Shown one piece after another: positions 24,538-32,927 of a stretch of 64,000 bases of DNA. The translations under genes were made by a program, and so were the position numbers. The DNA is taken from contig NZ_LR027382.1 of NCBI RefSeq assembly GCF_900604385.1, positions 2,774,076 through 2,838,075 of the forward strand, read 5' to 3'. Each line of letters starts with the position of its first letter. Within the stretch, counting starts at the first letter, position 1. Source of the stretch: Alistipes megaguti. Lineage in GTDB: Bacteria; Bacteroidota; Bacteroidia; Bacteroidales; Rikenellaceae. The notes beneath the pieces are model-generated. The model saw only the letters and a program-made list of their open reading frames with translations, made no database searches and was not told the origin of the DNA.

Positions 24538-25725
24538 ATGGCAAAAGCAGTCAACATCGCCCGTTCACACCGCATGGACGGTATCGGAGAGTACTATTTC
24601 TCGCGTCGTCTGCGCGAAATAGCTGAGATTGAAGCGGCTACGGGCCGCCAGATCGTAAAACTGGCCATGGGAAGCCCCGACCTTCCGCCTCATCAGTCCG
24701 TCATCGACTGCCTGGCCAGGGAGGCCCAGCGCCCCGACGTACACAAGTACATGTCCTATCAGGGTGAACCCATTCTGCGTAAGGCTTTTGCCGACTGGTA
24801 CAAGAAATGGTATCATGTCGATCTCGACTTCAAGTCGGAGGTCTACCCCCTGATCGGCTCGAAGGAGGGTATCATGCACATCTGCATGACGTTCCTCAAT
24901 CCCGGCGACAAGGTCCTCGTCCCGAACCCCGGCTATCCGACCTACTCGGCCGGCGTGAAGCTCGCCGGAGGTGTCATGGTCCCCTACTCGCTCAACAAGG
25001 AGACGAACTTCTACCCCGATTTCGAGGCTATCGAAAAGGCCGGGCTCGACGGCGTGAAGATGATGCTCGTCAACTACCCCAACATGCCGACCGGACAGGT
25101 CGGTTCGATGGAACTCTTCCGCAAGATCATCGACTTCGGCGCCAAGCACAATATTCTGATCATCCACGACAACCCCTACAGCTTCATCCGCAACTCGGCC
25201 GGTCCGCTCTCGATCATGGCCGTCGAGGGGGCCAAGGAGGTTGCCCTGGAGCTCAACTCCCTGTCGAAGGGGCACTCGATGGCCGGATGGCGCGTCGGCG
25301 TGCTGGTCGGAAAGGCCGAGTGGATCAAGGATGTCATGACCTTCCGCAGCAACATGGACTCCGGTATGTTCTACCCCATTCAGGCGGCTGCTGCCACGGC
25401 GCTCGCCCTCGGTGAGGATTGGTACAAGCAGCTCAACGAGATTTACTACGGGCGTGAGCGTCAGGCCTACGAACTGCTCAACGCGCTGGGGTGCTCCTAC
25501 CGCGAGCATCAGGCCGGTCTGTTCGTCTGGGCCGAACTCCCCGAGGATTACAAGGGCGACAGCTTCTCGTTCTCGGACGAGGTGATGGAGAAGACCGATG
25601 TCTTCCTCACACCGGGCGGTATCTTCGGTTCCGAAGGTCTGCGCTACATCCGTATCACGCTCTGCTGCCCCGAGGAGCTACTCAAGAAGGCAACGGACAA
25701 GATCAAGGCCGCTTTCGGAAAATAG
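24538..25725 (+). CDS. Class I/II pyridoxal-phosphate aminotransferase
   Basis: 395 residues of fold type I. Visible motifs: KLAMGSPDLPPHQSVI near residue 41, NPGYPTYSAG, LVNYPNMPTGQ (the conserved Asn-Pro replaced by NMP), and the PLP lysine in NSLSKGHSMAGWRVG. C-terminal FLTPGGIFGSEGLRYIRITL supplies the carboxylate-binding Arg. It resembles the LL-diaminopimelate/alanine-type aminotransferases of Bacteroidetes. The amino donor and keto acid cannot be assigned. It is monocistronic, with a promoter at 24500 and a terminator at 25751. Confidence 0.85.
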   Translation: MAKAVNIARSHRMDGIGEYYFSRRLREIAEIEAATGRQIVKLAMGSPDLPPHQSVIDCLAREAQRPDVHKYMSYQGEPILRKAFADWYKKWYHVDLDFKSEVYPLIGSKEGIMHICMTFLNPGDKVLVPNPGYPTYSAGVKLAGGVMVPYSLNKETNFYPDFEAIEKAGLDGVKMMLVNYPNMPTGQVGSMELFRKIIDFGAKHNILIIHDNPYSFIRNSAGPLSIMAVEGAKEVALELNSLSKGHSMAGWRVGVLVGKAEWIKDVMTFRSNMDSGMFYPIQAAAATALALGEDWYKQLNEIYYGRERQAYELLNALGCSYREHQAGLFVWAELPEDYKGDSFSFSDEVMEKTDVFLTPGGIFGSEGLRYIRITLCCPEELLKKATDKIKAAFGK

Positions 25726-25750
25726 TCTCCGGCAAACGGACCAGGCAAAG

Positions 25751-25783
25751 CCGCAACTTCCTACGGGAGGCTGCGGTTTTTTT
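25751..25783 (+). terminator. Terminator of the aminotransferase gene
   Basis: CCGCA/TGCGG and CTTCC/GGAGG stems around TACG, then seven T. Confidence 0.88.
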
Positions 25784-25838
25784 GTGGAAAAGAGCCGGGC
25801 GGCAGGGAGCGTTCGGAGGGTCGGGATCGGAGCCGGGT

Positions 25839-25938
25839 CCCGAACGGATGAATGGGGACTCCGCCGGAACGAGAACATGCCGGCAGCAACGCTTCGTCGG
25901 GGGACGAGCCCCGAACGGATGAATGCAGACTCTGCCGG
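25839..25938. repeat. Two ~29-base direct repeats, 71 bases apart
   Basis: CCCGAACGGATGAATG is identical at 25839-25854 and 25910-25925, and each copy continues with a GACTC(C/T)GCCGG-like tail. The repeats fill the space between the aminotransferase terminator and the cyclophilin terminator. No gene is seen. Confidence 0.75.
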
Positions 25939-25973
25939 GCATGAAAGCCACACGACGGCCGCACTCTGCCGGA

Positions 25974-26010
25974 GAAGAAAAACAGCCGTCTCTTTCCGGG
26001 AGACGGCTGT
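25974..26010 (-). terminator. Terminator of the purT/cyclophilin unit
   Basis: An 11-bp perfect stem ACAGCCGTCTC/GAGACGGCTGT (25982-25992 with 26000-26010). On the minus strand it is followed by TTTTTCTTC. Confidence 0.88.
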
Positions 26011-26043
26011 TGCGTGGCGGTGAACCGCAGCGTGCGGGGCGGT

Positions 26044-26484
26044 TTACTCGCGTACGATGCGGATCGAGAGGATGCGGTCTCCGCGGCGGATGTCGTCGAT
26101 CACGTCCAGTCCCTCGACCACCTGTCCGAAGCAGGTGTGAACCCCGTCGAGGTGTTTCGTATTCTCGCGGTTCATGCAGATGAAGAACTGCGATCCGCCC
26201 GTGTCCTTCCCGGCGTGGGCCATCGACAGCACGCCCCGGTCGTGGCGCTGGCGCGGTGCCGAGGTCTCGCACTTGATCGTATAGCCCGGTCCTCCGGTTC
26301 CGTCTCCACGCGGGCAGCCGCCCTGGATCACGAAGTCCGGAATGACACGGTGGAACGTCAGTCCGTCGTAGAAGCCGTGTTCGGCCAGGTCGACGAAGTT
26401 GGCTACCGTACCCGGCGTCTCGTCGGCGTAGAGCTCGGCCTTCATCGTTCCCTTTTCGGTCTCAATAATGGCGTAGGTCTTCAT
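26044..26484 (-). CDS. Peptidyl-prolyl cis-trans isomerase (cyclophilin type)
   Basis: 146 residues, no signal peptide, so cytoplasmic. Core motifs FHRVIPDFVIQGGCP, MAHAGKDTGGSQFFI and HLDGVHTCFGQVVEGLDVID are those of short bacterial cyclophilins (PpiB-like). It catalyses proline isomerisation in folding proteins. It follows purT by 24 bases and is probably co-transcribed from the purT promoter. Confidence 0.93.
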   Translation of the reverse strand: MKTYAIIETEKGTMKAELYADETPGTVANFVDLAEHGFYDGLTFHRVIPDFVIQGGCPRGDGTGGPGYTIKCETSAPRQRHDRGVLSMAHAGKDTGGSQFFICMNRENTKHLDGVHTCFGQVVEGLDVIDDIRRGDRILSIRIVRE

Positions 26485-26508
26485 GGGTATCTTCAGTTGT
26501 TCCGTTTT

Positions 26509-27678
26509 TTATTCGGTTACCTTGACTTTGGCGGCGGCAGCCTTCACCCGGTCGCGCAGCGCGTCAAGGTCGCTGCCAAGCGGTTCGTAGCCCACGACGA
26601 CACCCATGCGGCGGTTGACACGCGCCGTCGGTTTGCCGAAAATACGGATGTCGGTACGCGGATTGTCGGCCAGTGCCTCCGCTACGCCCTCATAGTGCGG
26701 CGTCTGCGTGGCCACGGGCGAGAGGATCACGGCGCTGGCGCCCATCCGTTCGAAGGTGATCTCCGGGATCGGAAGCCCCAGCACGGCCCGCAGGTGGAGT
26801 TCGAACTCGTTGAGATTCTGCGTCCCGGCCAGCGTCACCATGCCCGTATCGTGCGGGCGCGGCGAGAGCTCCGAGAAGTAGACGCCATTCTCGTGGCTCA
26901 GGAAGAACTCCACGCCCCAAAGGCCGGCACCGGTCAGTGCTCCCGTGACGGCGGCAGCCATACGCTGTGCTTCGGCCAGGTGTTCGGGGGCAATCTCAGG
27001 CGCCTGGAAACTCTCGCGGTAGTCGCCGCCCTTCTGCACGTGACCGATCGGCGGGCAGAAGAGCGTCGGGCCGTTCTTCTGCGTGACGGTCAGCAGCGTG
27101 ATCTCGCTGTCGAAGCGGATGAACTCCTCGACGATCAGTTCGCGGATGTCGCCCCGCGAGCCCTCGCAACCGTAGTGCCAGGCAGCCTCCACCTCGTCGG
27201 CCGAACGGACCACCGACTGGCCCTTGCCCGACGACGACATCAGCGGCTTGACCACGCACGGGTAGCCGATCCGGTCGGCCGCCTCGCGAAGCTCCTGGAG
27301 CGTCCTGGCGTAGAAGTAGCGGGCCGTCTTCAGCCCCAGCTCCTTGGCAGCCAGGTCGCGGATCGCCTTGCGGTTCATCGTGAAGTTGACGGCACGGGCA
27401 CTCGGGACGACCTGGATCCCCTCGCGCTCGAAGTCGTAGAGGCGTTCGGTGCGGATGGCCTCGATCTCCGGGACGATGATGTCCGGGCGGTGTTTGGCAA
27501 CGGCGGCCGAAAGGGCCTCGCCATCCAGCATGTCGAAGACTTCGCAGGCATCGGCCACCTGCATGGCCGGTGCTCCGGCATACTTGTCGCACGCAACGAC
27601 CGTCTGGCCCAGTCGCTGGGCCGCAATCACGAACTCCTTGCCCAGTTCGCCCGAGCCCAGAAGCAGTATCTTTTTCAT
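26509..27678 (-). CDS. purT: Formate-dependent phosphoribosylglycinamide formyltransferase
   Basis: 389 residues of the ATP-grasp superfamily. Nucleotide-fold start ILLLGSGELGKEFVIAAQRL, ATP-binding VVKPLMSSSGKGQSVVRS, and the catalytic metal-site region WGVEFFLSHENGVYFSELSPRPHDTGMVT are all intact. It formylates GAR with formate and ATP in purine synthesis, replacing the folate-dependent PurN. The ATG at 27678 follows the TATCTTTG promoter by 30 bases. Confidence 0.96.
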   Translation of the reverse strand: MKKILLLGSGELGKEFVIAAQRLGQTVVACDKYAGAPAMQVADACEVFDMLDGEALSAAVAKHRPDIIVPEIEAIRTERLYDFEREGIQVVPSARAVNFTMNRKAIRDLAAKELGLKTARYFYARTLQELREAADRIGYPCVVKPLMSSSGKGQSVVRSADEVEAAWHYGCEGSRGDIRELIVEEFIRFDSEITLLTVTQKNGPTLFCPPIGHVQKGGDYRESFQAPEIAPEHLAEAQRMAAAVTGALTGAGLWGVEFFLSHENGVYFSELSPRPHDTGMVTLAGTQNLNEFELHLRAVLGLPIPEITFERMGASAVILSPVATQTPHYEGVAEALADNPRTDIRIFGKPTARVNRRMGVVVGYEPLGSDLDALRDRVKAAAAKVKVTE

Positions 27679-27707
27679 CTGTGTGGTGGTTTTGGATTTT
27701 TCGACTA

Positions 27708-27715
27708 CAAAGATA
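27708..27715 (-). promoter_or_regulatory. purT promoter -7 box
   Basis: TATCTTTG on the minus strand in an AT-rich patch upstream of purT. Confidence 0.8.
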
Positions 27716-27753
27716 GAATTTTTTCCGTTGATACGGCACGCTGCGGGCGGCAT

Positions 27754-28099
27754 TCGCTGAGAAAAGGCTATTCGGGTATCGGGCGCGAGCGCCGTTCAAT
27801 CGTTATCACCACGTGCTGCCAGCGTTTGCGTGCGCTCTACTGCTGGTGACACCCGTTGCACGTTCAAGTTCTTCACTCCCCTTGAGGAAGAGAACCGGAA
27901 TTTCCCGATTTGGCTTGACTTTCATGGTTTTCTATGTTTTAACAGGTTGACAGTCCAGTCGTTTTGCGTCGGCTCCAACAGGATCCTCGGGGCGTGTGCA
28001 GCAGCTTGCCATGCAAAAAACAGGTGCGGAAGCGCGGTTGAGAATTGCTTTCACGTGTCGGTCGACGGCTGTCAAAAAGTGAAACGGCTGCTGAAACAC
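27754..28099. other. Unassigned 346-base stretch between purT promoter and tmRNA
   Basis: No open frame with plausible start and composition, no tRNA fold and no repeat was found. The base composition is more balanced than neighbouring coding DNA. Confidence 0.5.
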
Positions 28100-28138
28100 A
28101 AATTGGCATCTACTTAATATTTAAGCAGATGCCAATTT
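28100..28138 (-). terminator. Long hairpin at the tmRNA 3' end
   Basis: AAATTGGCATCT (28100-28111) pairs with AGATGCCAATTT (28127-28138), with an inner CTTAA/TTAAG extension. It begins seven bases past the mature tmRNA end and is probably its terminator or processing signal. Confidence 0.75.
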
Positions 28139-28144
28139 CGCTTG

Positions 28145-28544
28145 TGGAGGTGGCGGGAGTCGAACCCGCGTCCAAACAGGGAACCCGAAAGCTTTCTACA
28201 CGCTTAGTCGCCGTTTGATCCTTCTCCCCGTACCTGGCAGGCAACAACCCAGCACAGGGCCCAGTCCCTTGATCTTCGCACGCCGGTCGGGACCGCCGGT
28301 GCACTATCTCTAAATGAATGATACCCCGTATGGAAAGGCATTAAAGAGCGGAACACCTCTCCGGGATACTCGTCGCCAAGACGCCTTGGCCTCGGCGATT
28401 AAGCCAATTTTCCTTGAAAATTAGGCAGCGAGTGCGTAGCTGTTATTGCCATTTGTAGTTCGAGCGTCGGGATTTACGAGCCGCCACACAGCGCTCGGCG
28501 TGCTTACAATCAAACTCTGCCTGCTGTCAAAACCGGGCACCCCC
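28145..28544 (-). ncRNA. ssrA: tmRNA (SsrA)
   Basis: The 3' end carries the tRNA-like T arm, GGACGCGGGTTCGACTCCCG, followed by CCACCTCCA. Its acceptor strand pairs with the 5' end GGGGGTG (28544-28538; one G-U). The 5' part also has the D-region-like TTTTGACAGCAGGCAG. The tag frame at 28453-28421 encodes NGNNSYALAA then TAA; with the charged alanine the tag is probably ANGNNSYALAA, ending in the protease signal ALAA. CCA is not encoded. tmRNA rescues stalled ribosomes. About 400 nt, a normal one-piece length. Confidence 0.96.
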
Positions 28545-28581
28545 GAATTTGCTTGCAGTCGGCTGTCGACCGTAGACGCGG

Positions 28582-28589
28582 CAAAGATA
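28582..28589 (-). promoter_or_regulatory. tmRNA promoter -7 box
   Basis: TATCTTTG, 38 bases upstream of the mature 5' end, implying a short 5' precursor trimmed by RNase P. Confidence 0.8.
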
Positions 28590-28643
28590 ATACATTTTTC
28601 CCGTTTTTCACCCTCCGGCTCCCCCGTTCCGGAGATTTTTTCG

Positions 28644-28651
28644 TATCTTTG
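28644..28651 (+). promoter_or_regulatory. FtsE-like gene promoter -7 box
   Basis: TATCTTTG on the plus strand, 24 bases before the ATG at 28675; back to back with the tmRNA promoter. Confidence 0.8.
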
Positions 28652-28674
28652 GCCTCGGTAAACCGAAAACTGTC

Positions 28675-29412
28675 ATGGACAATTCCTATGTCGTTGAGCT
28701 CCGCGACGTGGCCATCTACCACGCCGACGACCCCTTCGGAAGCGTCTCCGAAAAGAAACTCCTCCGCCAGGGCGAAATGGTCCTCTCGGAGGTCAACCTC
28801 GCTATCCGTCCCGGCGAGTTCGTCTATCTGATCGGACGCGTCGGAAGCGGCAAAAGCTCGCTCCTGAAGACCCTCTATGCCGACATGCAGCTCCTTACGG
28901 GTGAAGGCCATATCGCCGGATTCGACCTGCGGAAGCTCCGCCGCCGCGACATCCCCTATCTGCGCCGCAAGATCGGAATCGTCTTCCAGGACTATCAGCT
29001 CCTTACGGACCGCAACGTCTTCATGAATCTCTACTACGTGATGAAGGCCACCGGCTGGAAGTACGAACACGAGATCCGCGAACGCATCGACAAGGTTCTC
29101 GGGCTGGTCGAGCTGGGCGCCAAAAGCTACAAGATGCCCTTCGAACTCTCGGGCGGCGAACAGCAGCGCCTGGTCATCGCACGCGCCCTGCTGAACCGCC
29201 CGCAGGTGCTGCTGGCCGACGAACCCACCGGAAACCTTGACCCCGTGACGGCCGACGGCATCATGAAACTCTTCCGCCGGATCGCCGAGGACGGCTGCGC
29301 CGTGGTGATGTCCACCCACAACACCTCGCTGATCGAGAACTATCCCGCACGGGCCATCCTCTTCTCGCAGGGCAAGATCCGCGAGGTCGATCTCGAAGCC
29401 GAACTCGCCTGA
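28675..29412 (+). CDS. ftsE: FtsE-like ABC transporter ATPase
   Basis: 245 residues. Walker A GRVGSGKSS, Q-loop VFQDYQLLTDRNV, signature LSGGEQQR, Walker B VLLADEPTGNLD and the switch His in STHN are intact. The DYxLLxDRNVxxN segment and YLxRKIGIVFQD are typical of FtsE, which with FtsX controls peptidoglycan hydrolases at division. FtsX is not adjacent, as is common in Bacteroidetes. The nearest downstream gene is gyrB, 81 bases away with its own promoter. Confidence 0.85.
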   Translation: MDNSYVVELRDVAIYHADDPFGSVSEKKLLRQGEMVLSEVNLAIRPGEFVYLIGRVGSGKSSLLKTLYADMQLLTGEGHIAGFDLRKLRRRDIPYLRRKIGIVFQDYQLLTDRNVFMNLYYVMKATGWKYEHEIRERIDKVLGLVELGAKSYKMPFELSGGEQQRLVIARALLNRPQVLLADEPTGNLDPVTADGIMKLFRRIAEDGCAVVMSTHNTSLIENYPARAILFSQGKIREVDLEAELA

Positions 29413-29464
29413 TTTTCCCGCCCGAAAGCCTCCCCGGCATATTGGATTATCCGAAAACTTTTCG

Positions 29465-29472
29465 TACATTTG
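29465..29472 (+). promoter_or_regulatory. gyrB promoter -7 box
   Basis: TACATTTG, a TAnnTTTG match, 21 bases ahead of the gyrB ATG. Confidence 0.65.
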
Positions 29473-29493
29473 TACGATATTTGAAAGTTTGAG

Positions 29494-31449
29494 ATGAGTA
29501 CCGAACCAGAAATCATTAAGAAACAGGAAGAAGAATATTCCGCATCCAACATTCAGGTCCTCGAAGGTCTGGAGGCCGTGCGGAAACGTCCCGCCATGTA
29601 TATCGGCGATATCGGCGAAAAGGGTCTCCACCACCTCGTCTACGAGGTCGTAGACAACTCCATCGACGAGGCCCTCGCCGGATACTGCACCGATATCGAT
29701 GTCACCATCAACGAGGACAACTCCATCACCGTCAAGGACAATGGCCGCGGTATCCCCACCGGATTCCACGAAAAGGAGGGCAAGTCCGCACTCGAAGTCG
29801 TACTGACTGTCCTGCATGCCGGAGGTAAGTTTGACAAGGGCAGCTACAAGGTCTCCGGAGGTCTGCACGGCGTCGGCGTCTCCTGCGTCAATGCCCTCTC
29901 CACGCTGCTGATCGCCGAAGTCCACCGCGAAGGAAAGATCTTCCGCCAGACCTACTCCAAGGGGAAACCTACCTCCGAAGTCGAAATCATCGGCGAATGC
30001 TCCGACCGCGGAACGACCATCACCTTCAAGCCCGATGCCGAGATCTTCACCCATACCACCGAATACAAGTATGACATCCTCGCAAGCCGTCTCCGCGAGC
30101 TGGCGTTCCTGAACAAGGGAATCCATCTGAACCTCTATGACCGCCGTCCCGACGAGGAGGGTAAACTCCGTGAGGATCACTTCTATTCGGAGGAGGGTCT
30201 CAAGGAGTTCGTGAAGTATCTCGACGCCACGCGCGGAACCCCGATCATCGACCAGATCATCTATCTCGATACCGAAAAGAACGGTGTCCCGGTCGAGGTG
30301 GCCATGCAGTACAACGACTCCTTCTCGGAGAACGTCCACTCGTACGTCAACAACATCAACACCATCGAGGGCGGTACCCATCTGACCGGATTCCGCCGGG
30401 CCCTGACCCGAACGCTCAAGAAGTACGCCGAGGATTCGGGCATGCTCTCCAAGTTGAAGTTCGACATCAACGGCGACGACTTCCGCGAAGGTCTTACCGC
30501 GGTGGTTTCGGTCAAGGTGGCCGAGCCTCAGTTCGAAGGGCAGACCAAAACCAAACTCGGCAATGACGAGGTGGCTGCCGCCGTCGATCAGGCCATGGCT
30601 GCCGCTCTGGGCGATTATCTCGAAGAGAATCCCAAGGATGCCAAGGCCATCGTGCAGAAGGTGATTCTGGCCGCTACGGCCCGTCACGCCGCCCGTCACG
30701 CCCGCGAACTTGTTCAGCGCAAGACCGTCCTCTCGGGAGCGGGTCTGCCCGGAAAGCTGGCCGACTGTACGAGCCGCGACCGCTCGGAAGCCGAGATCTT
30801 CTTCGTCGAGGGTGACTCCGCAGGCGGTACCGCCAAGTCGGGCCGTGACCGTAACTTCCAGGCCATCATGCCGCTGCGAGGCAAGATCCTGAACATCGAA
30901 AAGGCCCAGGAGCACAAGATGTGGGAGAACGAGGAGATCAAGAACATGTTCCTCGCTCTGGGTGTCAAGATCGGAACCGAGGAGGACTCCAAGGCCCTGA
31001 ACCTCGAAGGGCTGCGCTACAACAAGATCATCATCATGACCGATGCCGATGTCGACGGAAGCCACATCGCCACGCTGATGCTGACGTTCTTCTTCCGCAA
31101 GATGAAGGAGCTGATCGAAAACGGCCACGTATACATCGCCACCCCGCCCCTCTATCTGGTCAAGAAGGGTAAGCAGGAGCGTTACTGCTGGACCGAAAAG
31201 GAGCGTGACGAAATCACGGCCGAGTTCGGCAAGGGCGCCCACGTACAGCGTTACAAAGGTCTCGGTGAGATGAACGCCCACCAGCTGTGGGAGACGACGA
31301 TGAATCCCGATACGCGCATCCTGCGTCAGGTCAACATCGAGAATGCCGCCGAGGCCGACCGCATTTTCTCGATGCTGATGGGTGACGACGTGCCGCCCCG
31401 CCGCGAATTCATCGAGAAAAACGCCCATTACGCCAACATCGACGCGTAA
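29494..31449 (+). CDS. gyrB: DNA gyrase subunit B
   Basis: 651 residues, the usual Bacteroidetes GyrB length. N-terminal GHKL ATPase motifs: RPAMYIGDIGEKGLHHLVYE, EVVDNSIDEA, DNGRGIP and the GGLHGVGVSCVNALS lid. The TOPRIM domain shows VEGDSAGGTAKSGRDR with the catalytic Glu, and DADVDGSHIATL with the metal Asp pair. The C-terminus has QRYKGLGEMN. With GyrA (not in the window) it introduces negative supercoils. Confidence 0.97.
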   Translation: MSTEPEIIKKQEEEYSASNIQVLEGLEAVRKRPAMYIGDIGEKGLHHLVYEVVDNSIDEALAGYCTDIDVTINEDNSITVKDNGRGIPTGFHEKEGKSALEVVLTVLHAGGKFDKGSYKVSGGLHGVGVSCVNALSTLLIAEVHREGKIFRQTYSKGKPTSEVEIIGECSDRGTTITFKPDAEIFTHTTEYKYDILASRLRELAFLNKGIHLNLYDRRPDEEGKLREDHFYSEEGLKEFVKYLDATRGTPIIDQIIYLDTEKNGVPVEVAMQYNDSFSENVHSYVNNINTIEGGTHLTGFRRALTRTLKKYAEDSGMLSKLKFDINGDDFREGLTAVVSVKVAEPQFEGQTKTKLGNDEVAAAVDQAMAAALGDYLEENPKDAKAIVQKVILAATARHAARHARELVQRKTVLSGAGLPGKLADCTSRDRSEAEIFFVEGDSAGGTAKSGRDRNFQAIMPLRGKILNIEKAQEHKMWENEEIKNMFLALGVKIGTEEDSKALNLEGLRYNKIIIMTDADVDGSHIATLMLTFFFRKMKELIENGHVYIATPPLYLVKKGKQERYCWTEKERDEITAEFGKGAHVQRYKGLGEMNAHQLWETTMNPDTRILRQVNIENAAEADRIFSMLMGDDVPPRREFIEKNAHYANIDA

Positions 31450-31542
31450 GCAAACTCCATGGAAAAGGACTGTCCGACAAGTACGGACAGCCCTTTTTCG
31501 ATATAACGAAACAACAGCCAACCGATTAAAAACACCCGCGGT

Positions 31543-32166
31543 ATGAAAGTTACGGTTATCGGTGTCGCCGGTGGTACCGGCTCGGGAAAATCAACCCTCG
31601 TCAAACGGCTTCAGGAGGCGTTCGTCGGGGACGATGTCGCCACGCTCTGCCACGACTACTACTACAAGGCCCATCCCGAACTCACCTACGAGGAGCGAAC
31701 GAAGCTCAATTACGACCATCCCCAGGCCTTCGATACCGAGATGCTCGTCGAGCACATCAAGGCCCTGAAAAACAACGTTCCGATCGAACATCCCGTCTAC
31801 TCGTTCGTCGAGCACGACCGTATGCCCGAAACCGTCTGCGTCAAACCCTCGAAGGTAATCATCGTCGACGGTATCTTGATCTTCGAAAACAAGGAGCTGC
31901 GCGACCTGATGGACATCAAGGTCTATGTCGACACGGATGCCGACATCCGACTGGCCCGGCGTATTCTGCGCGACGTCTGCGAGCGCGGACGCACCATGCA
32001 GTCCGTCATCACGCAGTACACCTCCACGGTGAAGCCCATGCACGACGAGTTCGTCGAACCCTCGAAGAAGTATGCCGACGTCATCATCCCCGAAGGCGGG
32101 TTCAACTCCGTGGCTGTCACGATGTTGATTCAGAGCATCCGTTCGCTCATCGAGCGCAACAAATAG
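31543..32166 (+). CDS. udk: Uridine kinase
   Basis: 207 residues. The P-loop GVAGGTGSGKSTLVK, then CHDYYYKAHPELTYEERTKL, the substrate site YDHPQAFDTE, PVYSFVEHDR and the lid RLARRILRDVCERGR give a complete uridine/cytidine kinase. It salvages uridine to UMP with ATP or GTP. A hairpin at 32249 ends the unit. It starts 93 bases after gyrB. Confidence 0.94.
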   Translation: MKVTVIGVAGGTGSGKSTLVKRLQEAFVGDDVATLCHDYYYKAHPELTYEERTKLNYDHPQAFDTEMLVEHIKALKNNVPIEHPVYSFVEHDRMPETVCVKPSKVIIVDGILIFENKELRDLMDIKVYVDTDADIRLARRILRDVCERGRTMQSVITQYTSTVKPMHDEFVEPSKKYADVIIPEGGFNSVAVTMLIQSIRSLIERNK

Positions 32167-32181
32167 CCCCGGGGCCGGCGA

Positions 32182-32190
32182 GGGGGGGGG
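32182..32190. repeat. G9 homopolymer within a purine-rich stretch
   Basis: Nine G sit 16 bases past the udk stop and are followed by about 50 bases that are almost all A and G on the plus strand (to about 32238). Confidence 0.9.
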
Positions 32191-32248
32191 TAAGAAGAAG
32201 GGGTGAGGAGCAAAGGGAGGAGAGGAAAGAGGAGAGAGGCATAACACG

Positions 32249-32281
32249 CAATGTGCCGATTCGAAAGAGTCGGCACATTGC
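32249..32281 (+). terminator. 12-bp perfect hairpin after udk
   Basis: GCAATGTGCCGA (32249-32260) pairs with TCGGCACATTGC (32270-32281). It is followed by only three T, so it may be a mRNA 3' stabiliser as much as a terminator. Confidence 0.6.
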
Positions 32282-32353
32282 ATTTCCATATACATGCGCC
32301 CAAACGAAACAGAGGGGATAAAAGAGAAATTTGGAAATACGGTTTAACCGTTC

Positions 32354-32361
32354 TATCTTTG
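32354..32361 (+). promoter_or_regulatory. Promoter of the LysO leader
   Basis: TATCTTTG nearly 290 bases upstream of the first LysO gene, predicting an unusually long leader that holds a 34-codon ORF and hairpins. Confidence 0.75.
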
Positions 32362-32377
32362 CACCCGAAACCAATAC

Positions 32378-32482
32378 ATGAATATGAACATGCGCGGCAG
32401 ACATATCCTCAAAAATGCGCAGCGAGGTCCCATTCGGGCCTTGCAGACCGTGCATGTACATTGGTTCAGCGGCTTTATCTGA
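32378..32482 (+). CDS. Candidate leader peptide (34 residues) ahead of the LysO genes
   Basis: The ATG lies 16 bases after the promoter -7 box. The product reads MNMNMRGRHILKNAQRGPIR then ALQTVHVHWFSGFI. It has no signal for a domain and is the first possible start after the promoter. It is followed at once by overlapping CGGAG/CTCCG hairpins, so a translation-coupled attenuation leader is possible. The peptide holds one Lys, two His and one Trp near its end, so lysine sensing is not obvious. Confidence 0.4.
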   Translation: MNMNMRGRHILKNAQRGPIRALQTVHVHWFSGFI

Positions 32483-32486
32483 GCGG

Positions 32487-32544
32487 CGGAGACAGTAAGC
32501 GGCGGAGACCTGCTCCGTCCGTTCCGGAGCATTCTGCACTCCGG
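32487..32544 (+). promoter_or_regulatory. Competing hairpins in the LysO leader
   Basis: CGGAG at 32487 and 32503 can each pair with CTCCG at 32513, while CCGGAG at 32524 pairs with CTCCGG at 32539. The shared complementary words permit mutually exclusive folds. No T run follows. Confidence 0.45.
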
Positions 32545-32648
32545 ATTCGATTCATCCTACATATTTAATCATTTCGCCTCGCGGGTCTACGCCTCGCCGT
32601 GATCGTGATGGTTGTGCGTATCTGCGGGCATAAACGACGATTTCACCC

Positions 32649-32927
32649 ATGTTTCGAATTCTGTTTCTCCTCTTCGCAGGAATCGGGGTCGGTTATCTGT
32701 TGCGCCGACGCCCGCTCGTTCATAAAACCGAAATCGGGGTACAGGCGACCATCGCTACCCTGCTCTTCGTCTTCGGCTGCTCGATCGGATCAAACCATGA
32801 GCTGATCCACAGCCTCGGCCAATACGGCGGACAGGCCCTGCTGATCGCCGCACTGGCTACGGCCGGAAGCCTTGTGGCCGGATGGGCCGCTCAGCGTTTC
32901 ATCTTTGGGAAAGGAGGTCGCCGATGA
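32649..32927 (+). CDS. LysO-type transporter, N-terminal subunit
   Basis: 92 residues with three hydrophobic helices: MFRILFLLFAGIGVGYLLRR, IATLLFVFGCSIGSN and ALLIAALATAGSLVAGWAAQ. This is the N-terminal third of LysO (DUF340), the lysine exporter of enteric bacteria, encoded separately here. Its last codon overlaps the next gene's start (ATGA), so the halves are coupled. Lysine as substrate is by family only. Confidence 0.72.
   Translation: MFRILFLLFAGIGVGYLLRRRPLVHKTEIGVQATIATLLFVFGCSIGSNHELIHSLGQYGGQALLIAALATAGSLVAGWAAQRFIFGKGGRR

Noticed and set aside
28510..31521. A 1003-codon open frame on the minus strand
   Set aside because: It is antisense to the ftsE-like gene and gyrB, whose proteins are certain. 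Long antisense frames are expected in high-GC DNA with this codon use, and its translation has no motif.
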